Counted from the stretch's first letter, positions 8,085-16,178 are shown. The stretch is 33,972 nt of DNA from Mycobacterium sp. (GCA_025965895.1 JAOPWC010000147.1:1-33972); one strand, 5' to 3'. The notes: generated from the sequence alone by a model not told the origin. Numbers and translations are program-made.

Positions 8085-8951
8085 TCACAGACTGCGCTGC
8101 AGCAGCACGTCCCCTTGATAGGCGGAAACGATTTGTACCGTGGCGATTTGGTCGATCGGCATCGACGTACTTCCGCTGGGCGTTGCGGTGACTCCGGTGA
8201 GCGCGACCCAGGTGGCCAGTTGGTCCTGGCTGCCGTCGCGACCGAGCACCACCATCGCCAGCTTGTCACCGGGTTCGTCCCCGTCACGGTCGGAGTTCTC
8301 GGGCGCCTTCGCGTAGCGGCAAGTCATCTCGATGCGGGTCCCCCAGCCGTGGCTGCTGATCGACACGGTGGAAGCCAGCGTTATAGACGCGGCGGCCGGC
8401 GCCATCGTCAGCGCGGCTGAGTCGGCCTGCAGCGGCGCCGCGATCGGTGCCGCCGGATGGGGCTGGATCGCGACCAGCACACTGACCACCAGGACCGCGG
8501 TGGCGACAGCGGTCAGCGTCCAAATGGCCAGACGTGAACGGCGCCGCCCCCGCCCCACCTTGGTCAGCAGCGAGGTCAACAGCAGCGGCCTCAGCCGGGG
8601 CGGCGCGGCCGATCCGCCCTCATCTATCGCGACGACGTCGTCGCGGGTCAGCTGTGCCAGCAGCGCGGGCATACCGCTGAGCTCACTGACGGACTCCCGG
8701 CAGGACGGGCAGGTGCTCAGGTGCGCCTCGAATTCCCGACGATCGTTGTTGGACAACGATCCCAGTACGTAGGCCGCGTTCCACCGCGCGTACTCGTCGC
8801 CGACGCTTACCGGCGACAGCGCACGGGGCGACCGAAATGGCGTCGTTGGGTGCTGCGCTCTTGAACGATCGTGGTGCGGGCAACGGAGAATGGCCAGGCC
8901 CGCGCCGCCCCATCGCTGTCGTCGGCAACCTTGGGTTTCAACACGGTCCAT
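8085..8951 (-). CDS. rslA: Zinc-associated anti-sigma factor, RslA-like
   Basis: Membrane anti-sigma factor that binds and silences SigL until zinc or thiol chemistry releases it. The ZAS signature H-x3-C-x2-C is present (His77, Cys81, Cys84 in FEAHLSTCPSC). One TM helix spans about 141-163, and an exported C-terminal domain ends in VQIVSAYQGDVLLQRSL. The last part closely matches M. tuberculosis RslA, which ends VLLQRSL too. The ATG at 8951 has a good ribosome site (GGGAGG, about 6 bases upstream). However, the first ~45 residues (MDRVETQGCRRQRW...) are Arg-rich and unlike the family, and no in-frame ATG, GTG or TTG lies closer to the conserved start. The native start therefore appears lost and replaced. 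Its partner sigL lies 5.7 kb away on the other strand instead of directly upstream. Confidence 0.82.
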   Translation of the reverse strand: MDRVETQGCRRQRWGGAGLAILRCPHHDRSRAQHPTTPFRSPRALSPVSVGDEYARWNAAYVLGSLSNNDRREFEAHLSTCPSCRESVSELSGMPALLAQLTRDDVVAIDEGGSAAPPRLRPLLLTSLLTKVGRGRRRSRLAIWTLTAVATAVLVVSVLVAIQPHPAAPIAAPLQADSAALTMAPAAASITLASTVSISSHGWGTRIEMTCRYAKAPENSDRDGDEPGDKLAMVVLGRDGSQDQLATWVALTGVTATPSGSTSMPIDQIATVQIVSAYQGDVLLQRSL

Positions 8952-9285
8952 CTCGACCTCCCGCCGAAACACGAGGTAGAAGCAGGTTTAGTTCATGCGC
9001 ACCGAACGCTTGCGGCCCGCGCCCTCATCTTCGGAGTGCTGTCGAATGCCACGTTCGTCGGCCCGGCGATCCTCTCGTTCGGCACTGGTCGGGTGCCGAG
9101 GCTTTCCACCTGCCCTTCCATTGCGCATGACGGATCTCGGGCCTTCGGTCGGCTACATCTTCGCGTCACTGGCCCTGTTGTTCGCGGCGGCTGGCTCTAC
9201 CTGGAGCGTCGACTGCTGGCTGCGCCCGCGTGTCGGAGCATTCGCCTGGCTGGCAGCGCCCGCTGTCGAGGCGCGCGGCGCCTGA
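8871..9285 (+). pseudogene. Membrane protein remnant, frameshifted
   Basis: Three plus-strand frames in succession carry protein-like sequence: HLDLPPKHEVEAGLVHAH followed by ALIFGVLSNATFVGPAILSFG, then WSGAEAFHLPFHCA, then GPSVGYIFASLALLFAAAG ending in TGA near 9285. Together they read as a membrane protein with at least two TM segments, broken by two frame changes. I cannot name the family; a transporter fragment is possible. Its 5' part overlaps, antisense, the foreign N-terminal extension of rslA, which fits a rearrangement breakpoint here. Confidence 0.45.
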
Positions 9286-9741
9286 TCGATCGTTGCATCC
9301 CGAACCGACACATCGACCGCCGATGCAGCGAAGCTACGTAGGCCTCCCGTGGCCATACGGCGAACACAGGCGGAGACGCAGATACCGTTGACATCGCCGT
9401 CCCTGCACAAATCCCTGCCGTCCCCAGCGACCGCGAATACCGCGAGATCGAATACGGCGGGTTAGCGGTACCCCTCAGCGGTGTCGACGGCACCCAACTC
9501 GAAGTCCGGCGAAGAACCCCGCTATCAGTTCACCAATGAGCAGCCTCGCACTGACTGATGAGCCAATCGGCCTTCTCAGGCGCTCACGCCCACTGGCAAT
9601 GCTGTACTACGCAGGCCGGCGAGCCTAGTTGGTGATCCGCCCCATCCGGTCGCGGCCGCACGGCAAGATCTGCCCTACAGTCCTGGTTCCGGCTCTCGCG
9701 CCGCCGAGTCATTTGTCGAGACGCTCCGGCTCCCCACCCGC
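9286..9741. other. Decayed stretch containing an unrecognised C-terminal fragment
   Basis: Around 9390-9539 the plus strand reads TVDIAVPAQIPAVPSDREY, then REIEYGGLAVPLSGVDG and a TGA at 9537-9539. The segment at 9434-9463 is two 15-base units (five codons each). A related segment with the same EYGG pattern occurs at about 11,145-11,190. I do not recognise the family. No gene is seen in the rest up to the toxin stop at 9742. Confidence 0.35.
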
Positions 9742-10047
9742 TTACCGATCGGGTGTCGTGAGAATCTTGAAGAGCATGTTGTTGACGTCGGTGAGGGCCT
9801 GGACCTCAATCCGGCGGCGGTGCTGGTCGAGTCTCGCCTTTCTCAGGCTCGCAACTAAACCCGGTGCTGCCCACTCTCCCTCCCCCATTTGCACACCGAA
9901 CCCCGTATCGGGCTCAGAGGCGAACACCGGGACGCCGATCACGGTCGGTTCGCTGGCGATCTCGTTGTACACCGTGGAAGAGATGACGAGGACGTTGATG
10001 CCGGTGTCGGTCGTCCAGATGTCGCCTCTACGTGGAAATTCAGTCAA
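9742..10047 (-). CDS. MazF/PemK-like toxin of a type II toxin-antitoxin pair
   Basis: 101-residue protein of the CcdB/PemK fold, expected to cut RNA when free of its antitoxin. The N-terminus RRGDIWTTDTGINVLVISS follows the family pattern (RGDIW... then a VLVIS strand). It continues with YNEIASEPTVIGVPVF, the second conserved strand, and ends KARLDQHRRRIEVQALT. Its start is TTG at 10047, inside the TTGA overlap with the antitoxin stop, so it is translationally coupled and made after the antitoxin, as usual for such pairs. The length is slightly short but within the family range. Confidence 0.72.
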   Translation of the reverse strand: MTEFPRRGDIWTTDTGINVLVISSTVYNEIASEPTVIGVPVFASEPDTGFGVQMGEGEWAAPGLVASLRKARLDQHRRRIEVQALTDVNNMLFKILTTPDR

Positions 10048-10274
10048 CTACTTGCCTGCTCGTCGAGATTGCGGTCAGCCCAAGCCTCGCTGAACGCGGC
10101 GGCATCTGGGTGCGCCAACATCCACTCGTGGTGCGCGACGCACCGCCGCCGCATGTCCTCGGTATCGAGGACGCGCTCGATCCAGGAGTTCATCGACTGA
10201 TCGTCCGCGTCGGCATAGCGTTTGACCGCCTCGTAGGCGCTGTCGGATAGCCGCAATGTGATCATTCGTGCCAT
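10044..10274 (-). CDS. Ribbon-helix-helix antitoxin
   Basis: 76-residue partner of the MazF-like toxin. The N-terminus MARMITLRLSDSAYEAVKRY gives the DNA-binding beta-strand and first helix. The second helix is MNSWIERVLDTEDMRRR. This layout is that of RHH/CopG-type antitoxins that neutralise the toxin through their C-terminal tail and repress their own promoter. It overlaps the toxin by four bases. A pair of TGCTAGC repeats lies 8-27 bases upstream of its ATG and is a good candidate for the autorepression operator. Confidence 0.75.
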   Translation of the reverse strand: MARMITLRLSDSAYEAVKRYADADDQSMNSWIERVLDTEDMRRRCVAHHEWMLAHPDAAAFSEAWADRNLDEQASS

Positions 10275-10280
10275 CGGAAG

Positions 10281-10302
10281 ATGCTAGCAGTAGGTGCTAG
10301 CT
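10281..10302. promoter_or_regulatory. Putative operator of the toxin-antitoxin operon
   Basis: Two copies of TGCTAGC (10282-10288 and 10295-10301), each containing the palindrome GCTAGC, sit 13 bases apart directly upstream of the antitoxin start. RHH antitoxins bind paired short palindromes as tetramers, so the layout suits autoregulation. The closeness to the ATG suggests a very short or absent 5' leader. Confidence 0.5.
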
Positions 10303-10383
10303 CCAGTGTGGCGACTCTGGCAGCTGTTGATAGCGGGCCGCCCGCAAATCCGCGAACGCCAAATAACAGAGATTATGGCCAAC

Positions 10384-11109
10384 TAGAACAACGGCACACT
10401 CGCCGGCGAATCCCGGTGCGCGTTTGTCGACATCACCGCCACGACCGGCTACATCGCCCAACTTCGCCCACTGCCATCGCCGGGGGTCATCCCTGTCGAC
10501 GGTGGACTGGCCCCTGGACTCACCATCCTGCTGGCTATCGCGGTGCACGCCAGGGCACCCGGACCGGTCGACTTGGCGGTGTTCCTCGGTGCCGGCGAAC
10601 ACCACGGTGCTGCCGCCACCGACTGGTCGTATCGACTGCTGGGCAAACACTTCCACGATCACGATCGACGCATCAGCAACTACACCCAGCCCGAAATTCA
10701 TTTTGCCCGGGCACCGCAAGCCACGACGACTGTATCGACTCGACTTCTCCGACCAGCCCACCCTGCGCCGCGAGCTGAACGTGCCGGTGCGCACCCACTT
10801 CGGGGTCGATTTCCGACTGGCCACCACCACACTCGCAGCACTGACATGGATCCCCGGCGCGCCGAAAGCTCCACGTGGACAACATCTTCCAGGAACCGAC
10901 CACTGGATCGTGGTCGCCCGAGGTTACAACGGCATGACGCGCCGGGCACGCGGACAAAGCCAATCCCGAGCCACTGCCACCGCCGCCGCAGCAGCAGCCG
11001 CCCACGCGTCCCGAGCGCCCACGGCGTCCACCCCCTGCACCGCATTCTCACCCTCGACGACCTTCCCGCCAACGTCATCGAACTGGACGAGGCGGCTGCG
11101 CGGTTCTGA
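10384..11109 (+). pseudogene. Saccharopine-dehydrogenase-like oxidoreductase, N-terminus lost, frameshifted
   Basis: Remnant of a saccharopine dehydrogenase-family protein. Frame one gives CAFVDITATTGYIAQLRPL and GPVDLAVFLGAGEHHGAAAT. A second frame gives RRLYRLDFSDQPTLRREL, VPVRTHFGVDFRLATTTLAA and DHWIVVARGYNGMTRRAR. A return frame gives HPLHRILTLDDLPANVIEL up to the TGA at 11107-11109. Two frame changes are therefore needed. The N-terminal Rossmann nucleotide-binding part (normally starting GATGYTG-like) is absent: an in-frame TAG precedes the first similar residues near 10,394. The gene cannot make a working enzyme. Confidence 0.75.
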
Positions 11110-11399
11110 AGGCGCGCGCTCCCTTCCCTCTCCCCTGGTGGCGACTCGAATACGGCGGGTTTGAATATGGCGGTTTACCGGTAGCGTTCCTGGGCAAATG
11201 GTTTCGCGGCCACGCCTGATCGACAACGCGGCCGCCGCCCTCCTCCTCCCCGTGGTCCTTCTGTGCGCGGGTGGTAACCGAGGTCTGCGCCGGAAAACCT
11301 TTCAAAACGAAGGGCAGCGTACTGCCCGCCCCTGGCGGTACATGAGTCATTCCGTAGATTGTGGCCCCGGGTGTGCGGTGAAAACTGGCGATCTGAGAC
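11110..11399. other. Intergenic stretch between convergent genes, with a 15-base tandem repeat
   Basis: No complete gene. From about 11,147 two near-identical 15-base units (CGAATACGGCGGGTT and TGAATATGGCGGTTT) encode LEYGGFEYGGLPVAFLGKWF on the plus strand before a TGA near 11,219. This matches the EYGG segment at about 9434-9463. I see no clear terminator hairpin for mmpL. Confidence 0.4.
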
Positions 11400-14249
11400 T
11401 CAGACCGATGTCAGGCGCTGTGGAATTGTCGCTTGACTTTTCGCCGGGCGGGCGCGGACAACCTGGGGCCACCAGAACCATCGGCCCATCAGTGCCGCGA
11501 TCGACGGTGTCATGAACGATCGCACGACCAGGGTGTCAAACATCAGCCCGAGGCCGATGGTTGTGCCGACCTGGCCTACGACGACCAGATCGTTGAGCGC
11601 CATCGACATCATGGTGAAGGCGAATACGAGGCCTGCCGAGGTGACGACCGCACCGGTGCCGGCCATCGATCTGATGATGCCGGTGTTTATCCCGGCGTGG
11701 ATCTCCTCTTTGAACCTGGATACCAGCAGCAGGTTGTAGTCGGACCCGACGGCCAGCAAGATGATGACTGACATCGCGAGAATCATCCAGTGCAGCGGCA
11801 TGCCGAGGATGAGCTGCCAGGCGAGCACCGAGAGTCCAAATGACGCGCCTAGCGAGAGCAGCACCGTCCCGACGATTACGAGCGCAGCGACGACCGCTCG
11901 GGTGAGCACCAGCATGATGATGAAGATCAGGCAAAGCGAGGCCACGCCGGCGATGAGTAGGTCGAAGTTGGAGCCGTCCCGCATGTCCTTGAACATGGAG
12001 GCGGTGCCGGCCAGGTAGATTCTCGCTCCCTCCAGTGGTGTGCCCTTGATCGCTTCGAACGCCGCGTTCTTGATGGCGTCTATGTGCGAAATGCCATCCG
12101 CTGTCGCTGGATCACCTTCGTGGGAGATGATGAAACGCACCGCCTTGCCGTCCGGTGACACGAACATCTTCAGACCACGTTTGAAATCGGCGTTGTCGAA
12201 CACCTCCGGGGGCATATAGAAAGAATCGTCGTTCTTCGCTTCATCGAATGCCGTGCCCATGGCCCTCGAATCCTGCTGCATCGCCTGCATCTGATCCTGC
12301 AGGCCGCCAAACGTGCTGTGCATCGTCAGCATCATGGTCCGCATCGACTTCATGATCGCCAGCATCGGGGTCATCATCGCCACCATCCGCGGCATGAGCG
12401 CGTCGAGCTGGTCCAAATCTGGAAGAAGTTTGGCGATGTCATCGCTGAGGGTATCGATGCCGTCGAGGCTGTCGAAGATCGAGCGCAGCGACCAGCACAC
12501 CGGGATGTCGAAGCAATGTGGTTCCCAGTACAGGTAATTGCGAAGCGGCCGGAAAAAATCATCGAAATTTGCGATCCGGTCACGCAGGTCGTTTGTGTCC
12601 GCGACCATCGTTTTTGTTTGAGCGACTATGTCGTGAGTTGCGCCGTTGAGCTCCCGGAGCAGACTCAGCATCCTTTCCAGGGTGTCGATCATGCCTTGGG
12701 TCTGGTCGGCCATCACCAGCATGTCTTTCATACGGTCCTGCATGTAGGACATGTTCATCTGCTGGGAGGTGCCCGCCATGCTGAGCATGAAGGGAATTGA
12801 GCTGTGCTCGATCGGCGTGCCCAGCGGCCTGGTGATGGCCTGTACCCGCCCGATGCCTGGGGTGTGGAAGACGCGCTTGGCGATCCGGTCTATGACCAGC
12901 ATGTCCGCGGAGTTGCGGACATCGTGATCGGTTTCGATGAGCAGCATTTCGGGATTCATCCGCGCCGCCGGGAAATGCCGGTCCGCGGCCGCAAACCCCT
13001 CGTTGGCCGGGATGCCGGGCGGCAGATAATTGCGGTCGTTGTAACTGGGCTTATAACCCGGCAGCGCGAGCAGCCCGATGAGAGCCAGCGCCATGGACGC
13101 CCCGAGGATGGGAACGGGCCAGCGCACAACGGCGGTGCCCACCCGCCTCCAGCTACGTGTTTTGGTCTTGCGCTTGGGTTCAAACAGCCCGAACCGAGAG
13201 CCCACGACGAGCAGGGCCGGCGCCATCGTCAAGGCAGCGAAGACCGCGACGAGCATGCCGATGGCCAGCGGAATTCCCAGCGTCTGAAAATAGGGCAGCC
13301 GGCAAAAGTGTAGGCAGAAGGTGGCACCGGCGATGGTCAGACCCGAGCCCAGGATGACATGGGCCGTGCCGTGATACATTGTGTAGAAGGCGGTTTCGCG
13401 GTCCTCTCCGGCGTTGCGCGCCTCGTGGTAGCGGCCGATCAGGAATATCGCGTAGTCGGTTCCCGCGGCGATGGCGAGCATCGTGAGCAGATTCACCGCG
13501 AACGTTGAGAGTCCGATCACGTCGTAGTAGCTCAAGAATGCGACGATGCCACGGGATGCGGCCAACTCGATCATCACCATGACCAAGACGAGAGCCACCG
13601 TGACGACCGAGCGGTAGACGAGCAGCAACATGGTCAAGATGACGGCAATGGTGATGGCAGTGACGAGCTTGAGGCTCTTGTCGCCGGCGTGATGCTGGTC
13701 GGCCATCATTGCCGAGCCGCCGGTCACATAGACCTTGACACCGGGCGGTGGAGGCGAGTTCGCCACGATATTGCGTACGGCTTCCACCGACTCGTTTGCC
13801 AGGCTTTCGCCCATATTGCCGGCCAAATACACTTGAACGTAAGTGGCTTTGCCGTCACCACTTTGCGCACCCGCGGCCGTCAGCGGATCGCCCCAAAAGT
13901 TCTGGACGTGCTCGACATGCTTGGAGTCCGCCTCGAGATTCTTGACCATCGCGTCGTAAAAGCGATGGGTGTCGTCACCCAGCGCTTTGTCGCCCTCGAG
14001 GACGATCATCGCCGAGCTGTCGGAGTCGAACTCCTTGAAATCCTTGCCGATTCGCTTCATTGCTTGCATCGATGGAGCCTCGTTGGGGCTCAACGACACT
14101 GAGTGCTGTTGTCCGACTGTTTCGAGCGGAGGGACGAACACGTTCACTACGACGGTCAGCGCCAACCAACCGAGCAGGATGGGCACCGCGAAGACGCGGA
14201 TGAGCCGAGGGATGATGATCGGGTGCGCGCCGACATATGTGTTGCTCAT
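11400..14249 (-). CDS. mmpL: MmpL-family RND lipid/siderophore transporter
   Basis: Inner-membrane RND transporter of 949 residues, the size of the MmpL4/MmpL5 group, which exports lipids, glycopeptidolipids or siderophores using the proton gradient. It has the two-fold RND layout. TM1 is near the N-terminus. An exported domain is followed by a TM bundle carrying AIAAGTDYAIFLIGRYHE. A second exported domain is followed by a second bundle with LLAVGSDYNLLLVSRFKEE. The two Asp-Tyr pairs are the proton-relay residues. The second exported domain holds a long Met-rich heptad region with PHCFDIPVCW between helices, as in the coiled-coil hairpin of MmpL4/5. The ATG at 14249 overlaps the mmpS stop (ATGA). 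A divergent tetR gene suggests local repression. The frame is intact although its MmpS partner is damaged. Confidence 0.93.
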   Translation of the reverse strand: MSNTYVGAHPIIIPRLIRVFAVPILLGWLALTVVVNVFVPPLETVGQQHSVSLSPNEAPSMQAMKRIGKDFKEFDSDSSAMIVLEGDKALGDDTHRFYDAMVKNLEADSKHVEHVQNFWGDPLTAAGAQSGDGKATYVQVYLAGNMGESLANESVEAVRNIVANSPPPPGVKVYVTGGSAMMADQHHAGDKSLKLVTAITIAVILTMLLLVYRSVVTVALVLVMVMIELAASRGIVAFLSYYDVIGLSTFAVNLLTMLAIAAGTDYAIFLIGRYHEARNAGEDRETAFYTMYHGTAHVILGSGLTIAGATFCLHFCRLPYFQTLGIPLAIGMLVAVFAALTMAPALLVVGSRFGLFEPKRKTKTRSWRRVGTAVVRWPVPILGASMALALIGLLALPGYKPSYNDRNYLPPGIPANEGFAAADRHFPAARMNPEMLLIETDHDVRNSADMLVIDRIAKRVFHTPGIGRVQAITRPLGTPIEHSSIPFMLSMAGTSQQMNMSYMQDRMKDMLVMADQTQGMIDTLERMLSLLRELNGATHDIVAQTKTMVADTNDLRDRIANFDDFFRPLRNYLYWEPHCFDIPVCWSLRSIFDSLDGIDTLSDDIAKLLPDLDQLDALMPRMVAMMTPMLAIMKSMRTMMLTMHSTFGGLQDQMQAMQQDSRAMGTAFDEAKNDDSFYMPPEVFDNADFKRGLKMFVSPDGKAVRFIISHEGDPATADGISHIDAIKNAAFEAIKGTPLEGARIYLAGTASMFKDMRDGSNFDLLIAGVASLCLIFIIMLVLTRAVVAALVIVGTVLLSLGASFGLSVLAWQLILGMPLHWMILAMSVIILLAVGSDYNLLLVSRFKEEIHAGINTGIIRSMAGTGAVVTSAGLVFAFTMMSMALNDLVVVGQVGTTIGLGLMFDTLVVRSFMTPSIAALMGRWFWWPQVVRARPAKSQATIPQRLTSV

Positions 14250-14584
14250 GCGGATTTGACCAGACAGAAGGTCTGGGCGTTGACGCCATCGGATGTCTTC
14301 TTGACTTTGACTTCGCCGTTGACGGTGACGCCGCAAAGGATGGTGTCACCGTCGCCCTGAGCCACGCAGTTGGCGCCGGCGGCCGGCGCCGTTGTTGTCA
14401 GGGTCACCGGCCGGGGCACGGTCGCACCTTTGACCTGCTGGGGTCGGGCAACCCCGGCACCAGCTCTGGTCAACTCGGCGTTGGACCCGAATACCCAGTG
14501 CAGCCCATACATACATAACCCAGCGACAGGGATCACGACCACGCTCGCCAGCGGCATCTATCCGCGCCTCAGATGTTTTACCAT
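14246..14584 (-). pseudogene. mmpS: MmpS accessory protein with early nonsense codon and internal deletion
   Basis: MmpS proteins are small membrane-anchored partners of MmpL transporters. The native start appears to be ATG at 14584 (MVKHLRRG), followed at codon 9 by TAG, then MPLASVVVIPVAGLCMYGLH, which is the single TM helix. The family has Trp before the Pro here, so TGG to TAG is the simplest change. The ATG directly after the TAG (14557) could allow restart and give a 103-residue protein. In addition, after FGSNAELTRAGAGVA the sequence jumps to RPQQVKGATVPRPVTLTTT, missing roughly 30 residues that carry the family's NPK...YEVFG and INYLDV strands. The C-terminus VVNAQTYCLVKSA-like end is kept (GVNAQTFCLVKSA). 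Function is doubtful, but the ORF is preserved and overlaps mmpL. Confidence 0.72.
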
Positions 14585-14879
14585 TCAGATCGCCAACAGG
14601 ATCGGCTCCGGATCAAGCGGGGTTCATCAGCAGCTCAATCAGTAGCTCGTGGCAGGCAGGGCACCGTTGATGCAGCACGCGAATATTTTGCAGTGTCTGC
14701 ACCGTTCAGGGCAAGCGTATCGCCATCGGATCTGTGGCTTGTGGCGGTTCACGCCAAACGTCCAGCCCCACCACTGCGGGGTGTACGCCGTCCAGTTGGG
14801 CCCGCAATGGTCACCCGAGGAACGATGCCTAGCGCTGTAGACCGTGTCCAGCAAGGCGCAGATCAGCGAAGGGCCGCGG
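14585..14879. other. Divergent regulatory region between mmpS and tetR
   Basis: About 295 bases separating mmpS (minus) and tetR (plus), so promoters for both should lie here and TetR should bind here. I could not find a clean inverted repeat by eye. Both strands contain Cys/Trp-rich frames (for example QPHHCGVYAVQLGPQWS on the plus strand, 14,649-14,840) that look protein-like but have no recognised family. Confidence 0.4.
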
Positions 14880-15518
14880 ATGATATGCAACCATGCGGGA
14901 GTGGCGCCTGCTGATGGACTGCGTGAGCGTCGTCGTCGGCAGACAAAGGTCGACATACACGACGCTGCGGTGCGCTTGGCGAAGGAGCGCGGTGTCGAAA
15001 AGGTCACGGTCGAAGAGATCAGCACCGAGGCCGGCGTCTCGCCACGCACTTTCTTCAACTACTTTCCCAACAAGGAATCGTCCATTGTTTACGCTCCACT
15101 GGAAATTCCAACCGACCTTGCCGCCGAGTTCGTCGCGGCCGGACCGGCACCCAACTCGGTGTTGTTGGCCGAATTGATTAGTTTGGCGGCACCAAACCTC
15201 GCCAGCAATCCACCCCGACGCGAGGAGATGGCCGATCTGCTGGCCATCGCCCACGGCAACGGGGCGGTGCTCTCGGCGGCGCTGTCGCAGCTCGAGCAGT
15301 TTCATCGTCGTCTGGCAGAACTGGTGGCCAAACGTAGCGGTGGTGATGCCTACGACGAGGTACCGACACTCATTGCCGCGCTTGCCGTCGCGACGGTCCG
15401 GAGCGGAACCGAACAATGGGCCACCCAGCCGCCCGATCAGAACGACGACTCCCCCGCGCCGTACGTGAAACGAGCAGCTGCGCTGGTGTACACCTTCTTC
15501 ACGGGCGACACCGGATGA
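14880..15518 (+). CDS. TetR-family transcriptional regulator
   Basis: DNA-binding repressor, 212 residues from the ATG at 14880. The helix-turn-helix domain is clear: RQTKVDIHDAAVRLAKERG, then VTVEEISTEAGVSPRTFFNY and FPNKESSIVY. The remainder is an all-helical ligand-binding domain typical of the family. A GTG at 14844 and a GTG at 14937 or nearby are alternative starts; the conserved part starts at LRERRRRQ. It is transcribed away from mmpS-mmpL, the same arrangement as the TetR gene beside mmpS4-mmpL4 in M. tuberculosis, so it most likely controls that pair and itself. The inducer is unknown, perhaps a transported lipid or siderophore. Confidence 0.87.
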   Translation: MICNHAGVAPADGLRERRRRQTKVDIHDAAVRLAKERGVEKVTVEEISTEAGVSPRTFFNYFPNKESSIVYAPLEIPTDLAAEFVAAGPAPNSVLLAELISLAAPNLASNPPRREEMADLLAIAHGNGAVLSAALSQLEQFHRRLAELVAKRSGGDAYDEVPTLIAALAVATVRSGTEQWATQPPDQNDDSPAPYVKRAAALVYTFFTGDTG

Positions 15519-16130
15519 TCCGGATAACCTCTTTCCAGGAGGCGTTGGCCGGCTAGACAACACCGCTTAGCGGCGGTCAAACTGAATGTGTGTCGAGGCA
15601 ATGGCGCGCAGATCGTTCTATGCTGGAGATGAATTCAGTATTTTTCGCGGGCTACACCTTCGGCTTGCGGCCTCAGGCGCGACGTTGAGATTGGCGTCGA
15701 AACTCAGTCAGACGGGGATGGTAGATCGTTTCGACTCCAAGTCCAGACAACTCGTCGACCGCGTCGATGCCGATGACTGAATGCTCGTCATGCCGGTAAT
15801 TCGGCCAGCCAGTCCGGCACTTTCTCCATCACAGCGCGCGGCCGCGGCGCGGCGGGAGTACACGCGTAATTCCCGATAGTACGGATGCTCAATGCTCAAT
15901 GCTCAATGCCGGCAGATCGTCCTCGCGAAGACGCACTACGACGCAGCCCGCAGCTAGAAAGTCTGCCCTCTTCCGCAGTGATGCACGCGTCGGCGGATTG
16001 CGTCCCGGCAAGGTCGGATGTGCTAAGCCGGACAGTGTCACCTACAGATCGCCAAAGCCGATGGACGGTAGCCGCCGAGCAAGCCAGGTCGCGCTACCTC
16101 GTCGACGAATTCGTTCCGAGGAGGCCGACG
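15519..16130. other. Gene-poor stretch after tetR
   Basis: No recognisable gene. A short frame at 15,629-15,685 (MNSVFFAGYTFGLRPQARR) has GGAG just before its ATG and might be the truncated start of a lost gene. A 7-base tandem repeat lies at 15,885-15,909. An open frame runs into the zinc-ribbon gene from 15,899, but its residues do not look like that family. Confidence 0.35.
15885..15909. repeat. Tandem 7-base repeat, three copies plus a partial
   Basis: ATGCTCA is repeated at 15885, 15892 and 15899, followed by ATGC. A 7-base unit shifts frame with each copy gained or lost and is prone to slippage. Each copy holds an ATG, but nothing downstream shows that translation starts here. Confidence 0.7.
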
Positions 16131-16178
16131 ATGACGCAACGGAGTCGTATTCGGCTTGTGGTCGGGGCTCGGCGCTGA
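16131..16178 (+). CDS. Candidate 15-residue leader peptide
   Basis: ATG at 16131 is preceded by GAGGAGG at the right spacing, a stronger ribosome site than that of the next gene. It encodes MTQRSRIRLVVGARR, and its TGA overlaps the ATG of the zinc-ribbon protein (TGATG). It could be a leader that couples translation. It could also be the original start of the downstream gene separated by a frameshift. No homologue is recognised. Confidence 0.35.
   Translation: MTQRSRIRLVVGARR

Noticed and set aside
14649..14840. Cys/Trp-rich small frame between mmpS and tetR
   Set aside because: It looks protein-like on both strands but lacks a good ribosome site and a known family, and it lies in the expected promoter region. 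Mentioned only within the intergenic entry.
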